Positions 8,094-14,373 of a DNA stretch of 64,000 nt are shown here, one piece after another. Under the pieces are notes generated by a model. That model worked only from the letters and a program-made list of their open reading frames with translations. It was not told where the DNA came from and did not search any database. The translations under genes were made by a program, and so were the position numbers. The stretch covers positions 1 through 64,000 of the forward strand of contig NZ_JACLHY010000017.1 in NCBI RefSeq assembly GCF_014397245.1, written 5' to 3'. The stretch's first letter is position 1. Each line of letters starts with the position of its first letter. Origin of the DNA: Arenibacter arenosicollis. Lineage in GTDB: Bacteria; Bacteroidota; Bacteroidia; Flavobacteriales; Flavobacteriaceae.

Positions 8094-8734
8094 ATTTATC
8101 CCAATAAAATTAATCGGTTACATGAAGTGAATCATTAAAAAATAATCTACGTTCATATTTTTTTCCATCTAAAGTTCCTCTTTCTACAATTAAGCCTCTA
8201 ATTATTTTTTTTCCAATACTTCCATATTCTATTTCGAACTCTGCTATTCGGTTGAGCGGTAAATTTAATTCTGACAATTCCGGATGTGGAATATTGTCAT
8301 CTTTTAAGCTATATATTGTGTCAAGTTTTATATCTAAGAGATTTGAAAAGTCATCATTTAATTCGCGATCATTAAAAGGTAAAACCACAAAAATATCTGA
8401 ATCCCATTTGATGGCAGGTTTTGTCAAAGTAAATGATAATCGAGTTGCATTTCCCAATTTGGTCGTATCGTCAATGAAAAAATCAAAATAGTTACCTCCG
8501 ACTGTATCTTTATCTTTGTCAACTAACCAAATTTGATTGGCGTACTCTTTTCCATCAATTTTCAGATATTCAACAATACTGTCAATATGTTTTTCGCCAG
8601 GAAGTCTAAAGGTCTCAATTCCAATTCTACCGGTATATTCTATGTTTTTTTTATTTTCTGATTTACACGAAATAAAAATCACTATTAAAATCAGTAAAAC
8701 GGTTTTAAACATTGGTTTTGAGTATTACTTACAA
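7962..8734 (-). repeat. Duplicated cassette, copy 2 (773 bp)
   Basis: I see no base difference from 10627-11399 at an offset of 2665. Identity stops exactly at the shared AAC/AACG edges: on the left T versus C before AACGG, on the right G versus T after AACG. That places the recombination point at the GTT core on the minus strand. Copy 1 lies next to the recombinase gene; two unrelated cassettes separate the copies. This is expected if a cassette was copied or re-inserted at the array head. Confidence 0.85.
8110..8712 (-). CDS. Cassette-borne lipoprotein, hypothetical (copy 2)
   Basis: This 200-aa protein starts MFKTVLLILIVIFISCKS, a lipoprotein signal with lipobox Cys16, so it should be lipid-anchored in the envelope. 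The mature part is beta-rich and acidic with no motif I recognise. The start lies 22 bp inside the cassette edge, and the stop lies 17 bp before the attC-like core, so the cassette is filled by one gene as in classical integron cassettes. The protein is identical to that encoded at 10775-11377. Confidence 0.75.
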   Translation of the reverse strand: MFKTVLLILIVIFISCKSENKKNIEYTGRIGIETFRLPGEKHIDSIVEYLKIDGKEYANQIWLVDKDKDTVGGNYFDFFIDDTTKLGNATRLSFTLTKPAIKWDSDIFVVLPFNDRELNDDFSNLLDIKLDTIYSLKDDNIPHPELSELNLPLNRIAEFEIEYGSIGKKIIRGLIVERGTLDGKKYERRLFFNDSLHVTD

Positions 8735-8866
8735 CGGTCTCGTATAACCGTCAGTTACGGATTAAATTAGCGATTATTTTCAGTTTAGAACTGACGTTAG
8801 CAATTCCGAGTGGATTCGGACGTAGTCGAATCCGCCGTAATTGCGGTTATACATTGTTGCCATTAG
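8733..8866 (-). repeat. attC-like palindrome B
   Basis: Left end AACGGTCTCGTATAACCG pairs with right-end CGGTTATACATTGTTGCC, and inner hairpins include GTCAGTT...AACTGAC and GGATTCGGACGTAGTCGAATCC. The right core GTTGCCATTAG (8856-8866) is complementary to its cassette start at 9364 (minus-strand GTTGCCATTAAT). The body differs from sites A, C and D. The stop codon of the preceding gene (8863-8865) lies inside the outer core. Confidence 0.75.
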
Positions 8867-9339
8867 TTTTTTTTCGTTCGTATTGCGGTATGGTAAACTA
8901 TATTGAAAGGTTTTCCATATTCATTTTCTGTTTTCAAGTCCGCTCTTATGATATTGAAATCAGAATCTAAAATTTGTTCATATCGGTAACCACCTTTTAT
9001 ATTTTTCAAAGTGTCTGGATTAATTAATTTTCGTCCATTGTCGTAATTAGTGCTATCAAACTTAATCGCCCAAGATTTATCATTTAAGTTATATCCAACA
9101 AAAACTATTTCACCAGTAATTTTTGAATTCAGTTCATATTTGTTTTTGTAAGAAGGAATATCTCGAACTGAAATACTGTCGAACACATATTTTTCATTTA
9201 TTTCCGCAATAATTTTTTTCAAGCTATCATTTTCTGCGCCCAGACTTTCCAATTTCGCAATGGTATTTTCTCCGCTATTTATGTGGGTGCAACTTAGAGT
9301 TAAAAAAGTCAGAAATATAAAAAGTAAAACTTTGTTCAT
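8863..9339 (-). CDS. Cassette-borne lipoprotein, hypothetical
   Basis: The start is the ATG at 9339, which gives a clean lipoprotein signal (MNKVLLFIFLTFLTLSC, lipobox Cys17); a TTG-started extension would begin in the recombination core and is unlikely. The 158-aa product has a short coiled-coil-like stretch (IAKLESLGAENDSLKKIIAEINEKY) followed by a beta-rich region with Tyr and Asp. No family is recognised. The start is 24 bp inside the cassette boundary and TAA is embedded in the attC-like core, so gene and recombination site are fully packed together. Confidence 0.7.
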   Translation of the reverse strand: MNKVLLFIFLTFLTLSCTHINSGENTIAKLESLGAENDSLKKIIAEINEKYVFDSISVRDIPSYKNKYELNSKITGEIVFVGYNLNDKSWAIKFDSTNYDNGRKLINPDTLKNIKGGYRYEQILDSDFNIIRADLKTENEYGKPFNIVYHTAIRTKKN

Positions 9340-9361
9340 CTGTTTGGTCAAAATTAATGGC

Positions 9362-9494
9362 AACGTTTAGCTATGATTAGTTGCGGAGTGAAATCCAACA
9401 GGATTTCGGCCCGCACAATAAACATATTAAATATGCGTGGATTTTCCGCAGGGAAAATCCAACCGCAATTAATTATACACTGTGTTGGCATTAG
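9362..9494 (-). repeat. attC-like palindrome C
   Basis: Outer arms TTTAGCTATGATTAGTTGCGG and CCGCAATTAATTATACACTG pair strongly, with inner hairpins GAAATCCAACAGGATTTC and GGATTTTCCGCAGGGAAAATCC. The body is close to A and D, but the outer core differs (GTTGGCATTAG, 9484-9494) and matches its own cassette start at 10626 (minus-strand GTTGGCATTAAT). Conserved inner arms with cassette-specific outer cores are characteristic of integron attC sites. Confidence 0.8.
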
Positions 9495-9498
9495 TATT

Positions 9499-10395
9499 TT
9501 ATTTTTCATTAAACTTATTTCTTAATCCAGAATGATACATATGAAAATGGTCTGGTGCCAATGTATAACCTAATCTTTGCTCGAATACTTCATTAGCTGT
9601 TAAATTCAGATTAACTTCTAAAAGATTATTCAAATTTTCCTTTTGAATTATTCTTATTAACTCCTCTTGACTAAATGGTTTCATTTGTTTTATGATTTCT
9701 TCAACTCTTTTATCTAAATCCCACATTACTCGCAGTGTGTGTGTTTGGTTAGGATTAAATTTTAATTCCAGTTCGTCAATTATTTTGTTGTAAGGTTGAA
9801 GTTTGTCCTTTATTGCCTTTAATATCATTGGATAGTACTCAAAATAGACAGCGAATAGATTAATGATGATAGTCTTTATTGAAATTTCCTGAGCGTCTTC
9901 AAATTCTTTTTTAACCTTGGCATTCCAACTATAACTAGAATTAAAAAGTTTGTATGTATTTAATGTTAGAATTAATTCATCCGATGAAAGATCGGAGTCC
10001 AATACATTTATGGGCAAATTTTTATGGTTTACATATCCTCTTAATTGATAACTGAACCGATAAACTTTTGAGTCATCGTACATTTTTTTAAAAATTGCAT
10101 CAATCTCATTAACAGTTTCGTCGTCAAAGTTCCTTTCAACAAGTCCAATTACATTATTGTAAAATATATAAACAGAAGAAATGGCGTTTATTAATTTATA
10201 ATTCAAATGTCTTAAGTAGCCTTCTTTTTTAAAGTCAGTTGAAATCTTTTTTCTTGATATATGTTTGTTTATGAACAATTGAAGTTCATTAAGATTGTCA
10301 ATTAGTAAACACCAACTTATGTCAAATTCGTTGTATAACTTCATGGCTTGATTGTACTCACATAATTTCTCCCATTTTTCAAAGTCAATACTCAT
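9499..10395 (-). CDS. Cassette-borne helical protein, hypothetical, possibly 5'-damaged
   Basis: This 298-aa protein is rich in Lys, Asn, Ile and Leu and probably largely alpha-helical and cytoplasmic; there is no signal peptide or known motif. The annotated ATG (10395) lies inside a longer open frame that continues upstream to a TGA at 10588 and reads as sensible protein (KNHIKESIPLDKNPTFDIII) but has no ATG. The cassette edge is at 10626. The true gene is probably about 60 residues longer with a 5' frameshift in an A-rich stretch near 10575-10585, or it uses a non-ATG start. As written, the encoded protein may be N-terminally truncated. Confidence 0.6.
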   Translation of the reverse strand: MSIDFEKWEKLCEYNQAMKLYNEFDISWCLLIDNLNELQLFINKHISRKKISTDFKKEGYLRHLNYKLINAISSVYIFYNNVIGLVERNFDDETVNEIDAIFKKMYDDSKVYRFSYQLRGYVNHKNLPINVLDSDLSSDELILTLNTYKLFNSSYSWNAKVKKEFEDAQEISIKTIIINLFAVYFEYYPMILKAIKDKLQPYNKIIDELELKFNPNQTHTLRVMWDLDKRVEEIIKQMKPFSQEELIRIIQKENLNNLLEVNLNLTANEVFEQRLGYTLAPDHFHMYHSGLRNKFNEK

Positions 10396-10624
10396 TAATT
10401 CTACGGTGTTCTCATATTTTATGCCGTTGTCACTTTCTTTTTTTAATTTAAACCAGTTTTTTATTCTTGCGATTAAGGATAATTTTTCTTTTTGATGAGA
10501 CCAATCTTTTATGATAATATCAAATGTTGGATTCTTATCTAAAGGAATGGATTCTTTTATATGGTTTTTATAGTTTTTCAGGTGGATTCAGTTTTGTTAA
10601 GAAATGTGAGTAAATATTAATGCC

Positions 10625-10758
10625 AACGGTTAAGCTATGATTAGTTGCAGTGTGAAATCCGACAGGATTTCGCCCCGCAGACTAAACATACTAAATATGC
10701 ATGGATTTTCCGAAGGGAAATCCGTCCGCAATTAATTATAGGTGTTGTTGTAAGTAGT
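10625..10758 (-). repeat. attC-like palindrome D
   Basis: This is the recombination-site candidate of the first cassette. I see no difference from site A (7960-8093). The outer core GTTGTAAGTAGT (10747-10758) is complementary to the cassette start read from 11400. The left end AACGG joins the next cassette, whose minus-strand start is GTTGGCATTAAT. Confidence 0.8.
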
Positions 10759-11399
10759 ATTTATCCCAATAAAATTAATCGGTTACATGAAGTGAATCAT
10801 TAAAAAATAATCTACGTTCATATTTTTTTCCATCTAAAGTTCCTCTTTCTACAATTAAGCCTCTAATTATTTTTTTTCCAATACTTCCATATTCTATTTC
10901 GAACTCTGCTATTCGGTTGAGCGGTAAATTTAATTCTGACAATTCCGGATGTGGAATATTGTCATCTTTTAAGCTATATATTGTGTCAAGTTTTATATCT
11001 AAGAGATTTGAAAAGTCATCATTTAATTCGCGATCATTAAAAGGTAAAACCACAAAAATATCTGAATCCCATTTGATGGCAGGTTTTGTCAAAGTAAATG
11101 ATAATCGAGTTGCATTTCCCAATTTGGTCGTATCGTCAATGAAAAAATCAAAATAGTTACCTCCGACTGTATCTTTATCTTTGTCAACTAACCAAATTTG
11201 ATTGGCGTACTCTTTTCCATCAATTTTCAGATATTCAACAATACTGTCAATATGTTTTTCGCCAGGAAGTCTAAAGGTCTCAATTCCAATTCTACCGGTA
11301 TATTCTATGTTTTTTTTATTTTCTGATTTACACGAAATAAAAATCACTATTAAAATCAGTAAAACGGTTTTAAACATTGGTTTTGAGTATTACTTACAA
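10627..11399 (-). repeat. Duplicated cassette, copy 1 (773 bp), array head
   Basis: This is the first cassette after the recombinase gene and is indistinguishable from 7962-8734. Its upstream edge lies directly beside the palindrome proposed as attI (11407-11428). In integrons new cassettes enter at attI, so the head copy would be the more recent arrival. Confidence 0.85.
10775..11377 (-). CDS. Cassette-borne lipoprotein, hypothetical (copy 1)
   Basis: The 200-aa product has the same sequence as that encoded at 8110-8712, including the lipobox at Cys16 and the beta-rich mature part. As the head cassette, only about 67 bp separates its ATG from the recombinase stop codon, and both are on the minus strand. 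Co-transcription with the recombinase, or from a promoter inside that gene, is therefore likely. Function is unknown; a lipid-anchored envelope protein is the most that can be said. Confidence 0.75.
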   Translation of the reverse strand: MFKTVLLILIVIFISCKSENKKNIEYTGRIGIETFRLPGEKHIDSIVEYLKIDGKEYANQIWLVDKDKDTVGGNYFDFFIDDTTKLGNATRLSFTLTKPAIKWDSDIFVVLPFNDRELNDDFSNLLDIKLDTIYSLKDDNIPHPELSELNLPLNRIAEFEIEYGSIGKKIIRGLIVERGTLDGKKYERRLFFNDSLHVTD

Positions 11400-11430
11400 C
11401 GTATGGATATAGTAACAAGTTACTATATAT
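11398..11430. other. Candidate attI-like insertion site
   Basis: Between the recombinase stop (11445) and the first cassette edge (11399) lies a perfect inverted repeat ATATAGTAAC-AA-GTTACTATAT (11407-11428), followed by the crossover core AAC at 11398-11400. A pair of inverted recombinase-binding half-sites next to the head cassette is what an attI should look like. The arms are too AT-rich for a good terminator. The assignment rests on position and symmetry only. Confidence 0.5.
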
Positions 11431-11444
11431 CTATTTTAGGATTA

Positions 11445-12572
11445 CTAATCTAAGGGATTTTTAATAGTATTAAAAGTATTTGTTGCCACATGGGTATATA
11501 TTTCCGTCGTTTTGCTGGATCCATGTCCTAAAAGCACCTGGATCTGTCTAAGGTCCACACCCGATTCCAAAAGATGGGTGGCAAAACTATGCCGGAGTAC
11601 GTGCGGGGTAACGTTTTGTCCTATCTTTGCTTTTTGGGCTGCTCCCTTAACTATTTGTAATACACTTTCAGCACCATATTTGCTGGCCTTCCGTCCTTCG
11701 AACAAATATATTTGGGGTTTCCATTCCTTGAAATATACGCGAAGATCTTCCAAGGCTGTTTGGGATAAAAGGGTATAACGATCCTTGTTGCCTTTGCCTC
11801 CTTGCACGCGTACCAACATTCTCTTACTGTCAATATCCTCAATTTTCAGGTTCAATAATTCACCCCGTCTAAGGCCGGAGCCATAGAGCAGTTCAATGAT
11901 ACATTTATGTTTTATATTATTTGTGTTCTCGATAATCGCCAATACCTCTTCCTTCGAGATCACTTTTGGAAGTTTGGATTCCTTTCTAGGTCGTTCTATC
12001 TCGTAAAATCGATTGGGCATGCCTAATACCACTTCATAATAGAATTTTATGGCATTGATCGCTTGATTGAGATAGGAATTGGATACGCCCCTATGGATAA
12101 GTTTTTGAAGAAAGGCCCTAATGTCACTTTCGTTAATAGCATTCAGTTCCCTTTCTTTATAATGGTTGATGAACATTTCAAAAAAGGAAACATAAGTGCG
12201 CACAGTACTATTGGCATACCTTTTAAGTTCAAGTTTTAAAAGGTATTCTTCTGGACAGACCCTGTATTCCACGACGGATTTTCTTTTTCTGAACCATTCT
12301 ACATCAACGCATTCATTATCCGTATTTATGGGTCTGTTCGTTAGGAACCTATTGTAATTGATCCAGACCATACCCTTGAAGGTATTGAAAATTATACCCA
12401 AATTGCCCTTGGTATTGGGGATATAGGCCATATTATATCTTTCGCTCCATTTGGGGCCAGGAAGACTTTTGATCAAACCTTGTATAAGTCTGTCGGGCGA
12501 AAATTTTATGCCTATCATCTTTTGATCATTGATCATTAGGTGGTAAAGCGTAATGCATTTTACAGGGTTCAT
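11445..12572 (-). CDS. Tyrosine recombinase at head of cassette array
   Basis: This 375-aa tyrosine recombinase has an extra N-terminal segment (residues 20-80, FSPDRLIQGLIKSLPGPKW) seen in Bacteroidota family members, a SAM-like core-binding domain (105-190) and a catalytic domain with Arg235 (GSGLRRGEL), Lys260 (GGKGNKDR), His324 and Arg327 (PHVLRH), His350 (LLGHGSSKTT) and Tyr359 (EIYTH). The GKGNKDR and HVLRHSFATHLLESG stretches resemble integron integrases. However, the roughly 16-20-residue insertion that marks IntI between the Lys hairpin and HxLRH is not apparent. It is transcribed toward the array, unlike most intI genes but as in reverse integrons. Proposed role: cassette recombination at the palindromes of 1-11400. 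XerC/D-like or unrelated integrase activity remains possible. Confidence 0.85.
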   Translation of the reverse strand: MNPVKCITLYHLMINDQKMIGIKFSPDRLIQGLIKSLPGPKWSERYNMAYIPNTKGNLGIIFNTFKGMVWINYNRFLTNRPINTDNECVDVEWFRKRKSVVEYRVCPEEYLLKLELKRYANSTVRTYVSFFEMFINHYKERELNAINESDIRAFLQKLIHRGVSNSYLNQAINAIKFYYEVVLGMPNRFYEIERPRKESKLPKVISKEEVLAIIENTNNIKHKCIIELLYGSGLRRGELLNLKIEDIDSKRMLVRVQGGKGNKDRYTLLSQTALEDLRVYFKEWKPQIYLFEGRKASKYGAESVLQIVKGAAQKAKIGQNVTPHVLRHSFATHLLESGVDLRQIQVLLGHGSSKTTEIYTHVATNTFNTIKNPLD

Positions 12573-12605
12573 ATAACAAGTTTAATCAAGATTTTGATTT
12601 TAATC

Positions 12606-12629
12606 CGTATATTATACTCATAATATACG
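12606..12629. promoter_or_regulatory. Perfect palindrome between divergent genes
   Basis: CGTATATTAT-ACTC-ATAATATACG has 10-bp arms and lies in the 64-bp gap between the recombinase (minus) and the zinc-ribbon gene (plus). Position and symmetry suggest a dimeric repressor operator or a recombinase-binding site that could control both promoters. Confidence 0.45.
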
Positions 12630-12636
12630 CTTACAT

Positions 12637-13023
12637 ATGAATAAGGTTAGAACATGCCCTGTATGTGGTACAACTGTAAAAGGAAGATCGGATAAAAAGT
12701 TCTGTTCCATAAAATGTAGGTCCATTAACCAATATGAGAATCGTCAGGAAACGGAAGCATTTTATCTGAAGGTAGATCGGCAATTGAAAATAAACAGGAA
12801 ACTGCTAAAGAAATATAATAGGTCGGGGTATACCACCATAAGAAAAACGGTACTGATCGAAAATGGGTTCAACCCTAAATTCTTCACCCATTATTGGAAA
12901 AACCAAAAGGGAGATGTATATCTCTTTGTTTATGAATATGGTTTTTTGTTCAAAGCCGATAAAGGAAGGGACAAGTATGTTTTGGTGATTTGGCAAGAAT
13001 ATATGGCAGGACCTAGACCATGA
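12637..13023 (+). CDS. Zinc-ribbon protein, mobile-element associated
   Basis: This 128-aa basic protein begins with a treble-clef/zinc-ribbon motif: CPVCG at residues 8-12, then CSIKC about 15 residues later. A helical basic stretch follows (LKVDRQLKINRKLLKKYNRSGYTTIRKTVLIENGF) and then a beta-rich tail. Such proteins are common beside integrases in Flavobacteriia and are likely DNA-binding, but no activity has been assigned that I know. It is divergent from the recombinase, with a palindrome (12606-12629) 8 bp before its ATG. Confidence 0.6.
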   Translation: MNKVRTCPVCGTTVKGRSDKKFCSIKCRSINQYENRQETEAFYLKVDRQLKINRKLLKKYNRSGYTTIRKTVLIENGFNPKFFTHYWKNQKGDVYLFVYEYGFLFKADKGRDKYVLVIWQEYMAGPRP

Positions 13024-13074
13024 TTACGTGATATTTAAGAAAGACCATATATTTCATCGAAATGACTATAGTAC

Positions 13075-13506
13075 TTATTTCCCCATTTTGGCAAGAAGTG
13101 TGTTTTCAAGATACACAATCTTTTTAGTTTCCATATCAAAATGGGGCACGGAGCTGTTCTCGCCCAATGCCATATTGAGCACTCTATGAAACCGTTTTAT
13201 TCTATTTATTAAGATGTTTATGTCCCCTTTGGTCGCCGGCCTGTTTTCATGGCCTGTGAAGATTGTTTTTATAGCATCTGCGGCCAAGGTACCGGCAGTT
13301 GCATTGCCTATTCCTGCCATGCTCATTTTATCTCCCTTGTTCACTTCTAAAGTAGGGGATTGTTCAATGGACTGGGTAACACTGTTCCTGTTTTTAATAT
13401 GGTGGGCCTTTGATCTACAGCTGTTGCTACAATACTTTTGGACATGTCGCCTGGTCGGAACAAATTCCTGATAACAATATTTGCATATATAGTGTTTACC
13501 ATCCAT
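13075..13506 (-). CDS. Second zinc-ribbon protein, mobile-element associated
   Basis: This 143-aa protein has CKYC...CSNSC (residues 8-11 and about 26-30) as a four-Cys zinc site, a short basic linker, and a Gly/Ala-rich segment MAGIGNATAGTLAADAIKTIF around 62-85. It ends in a helical region. The motif spacing resembles the neighbour at 12637, but the rest is unrelated. A 9-bp-arm inverted repeat lies directly upstream of its ATG, so autoregulation is plausible. Function is unknown. Confidence 0.6.
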   Translation of the reverse strand: MDGKHYICKYCYQEFVPTRRHVQKYCSNSCRSKAHHIKNRNSVTQSIEQSPTLEVNKGDKMSMAGIGNATAGTLAADAIKTIFTGHENRPATKGDINILINRIKRFHRVLNMALGENSSVPHFDMETKKIVYLENTLLAKMGK

Positions 13507-13508
13507 CT

Positions 13509-13536
13509 TACGTCAAATATACGTTTGTTTGACGTA
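13509..13536. promoter_or_regulatory. Inverted repeat abutting a zinc-ribbon gene start
   Basis: TACGTCAAA (13509-13517) and TTTGACGTA (13528-13536) are perfect 9-bp arms around a 10-bp spacer that itself contains ATACGT. The repeat ends 3 bp before the ATG at 13506, so a bound protein would block transcription or translation initiation. It is an operator candidate. Confidence 0.45.
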
Positions 13537-13628
13537 TAACTGAGTGGTTTTATGCTATTTTTAGGGTTATTTAGGTGAAATTCGTAGGGTTAATTAAAAC
13601 TATTGTATCAATAGAGTAGAGGATAATG

Positions 13629-14309
13629 CTAAGCGGTAACATTAAAAACAGATTTTAAAAGAAAGTTTCTGGCCTCTTCTTCAGTAACCAATACAGGTCT
13701 AGGCTTTCTTTTATTCTTTTGCTTTGGAAGGTTGTCCAAATTTTGTTCTGGATGGTTACTTTCTTTAGTTTGAAACAACTTTTTAAAAGCGGGAAGGTCT
13801 TTTTCAATGTACTCCAAAGCATCCTTGGGGTCCGTATTGGGAATAACATTTACATTGAATATTGCATTGATTTCGCCAAGGTGGTGTTGAAAGAAGGTAT
13901 CTTGCAATTCAAAATATTCTAGAATATTTTCCTCTATTTCGCAATGTTCCTTAATGTGGAGTGCCATCCAACTTGCGATAGTATTATAGAATTTGAGCTG
14001 CTCCAAATACTTCTCCAAGAGCACACTGAATTGAAACGAATTTAAAGCCGCTTTTTGATCGCTCAACAGGAAATTATTCCCAACTAGAATGGAAGGCTTT
14101 TCCAAGATTTGAACATGATTGGGGTTAGATTTTAATTCAAAGGATTCACCGGACTTTTCAATTATGGCCGGGGTATTAAAAAATCGGGCAAATTCTGGTG
14201 AATCCAAGAACTCTTTTTTACTTTCTGGGACGAGACTCTTGGGGATAAAAAACAGAAGCGGCCTATACAAATTGTTCCTTAAATCATTAAAAGCGTCTTC
14301 TAGGGCCAT
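13629..14309 (-). CDS. Hypothetical protein downstream of an integrase
   Basis: This 226-aa cytoplasmic protein has no signal or membrane segment. It looks alpha-helical with a Lys/Pro-rich linker near residues 187-205 (PKQKNKRKPRPVLVTEEEARNFL) and a short C-terminal helix. No family is recognised. It is on the same strand as, and 64 bp downstream of, the 438-aa integrase gene, so the two probably form one transcript. It may be a conserved accessory of that integrase type, such as a directionality or immunity factor; this is inference from position. Confidence 0.6.
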   Translation of the reverse strand: MALEDAFNDLRNNLYRPLLFFIPKSLVPESKKEFLDSPEFARFFNTPAIIEKSGESFELKSNPNHVQILEKPSILVGNNFLLSDQKAALNSFQFSVLLEKYLEQLKFYNTIASWMALHIKEHCEIEENILEYFELQDTFFQHHLGEINAIFNVNVIPNTDPKDALEYIEKDLPAFKKLFQTKESNHPEQNLDNLPKQKNKRKPRPVLVTEEEARNFLLKSVFNVTA

Positions 14310-14373
14310 GTCTATTTTTTATGGAATGCCAAGTTAATAAATAGTTAGGTTTTTTACAGTTAACATAATCGTG

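Noticed and set aside
7960-11399. Insertion-sequence ends or REP-type palindromes as an explanation of the repeats
   Set aside because: No transposase lies between them, and the cassette-specific core complementarity plus the exact 773-bp duplication are not expected for REP or IS ends.
11398-11430. Terminator of the recombinase gene
   Set aside because: The palindrome is perfect but very AT-rich with only a 2-nt loop and no U-run, so it is a poor terminator.
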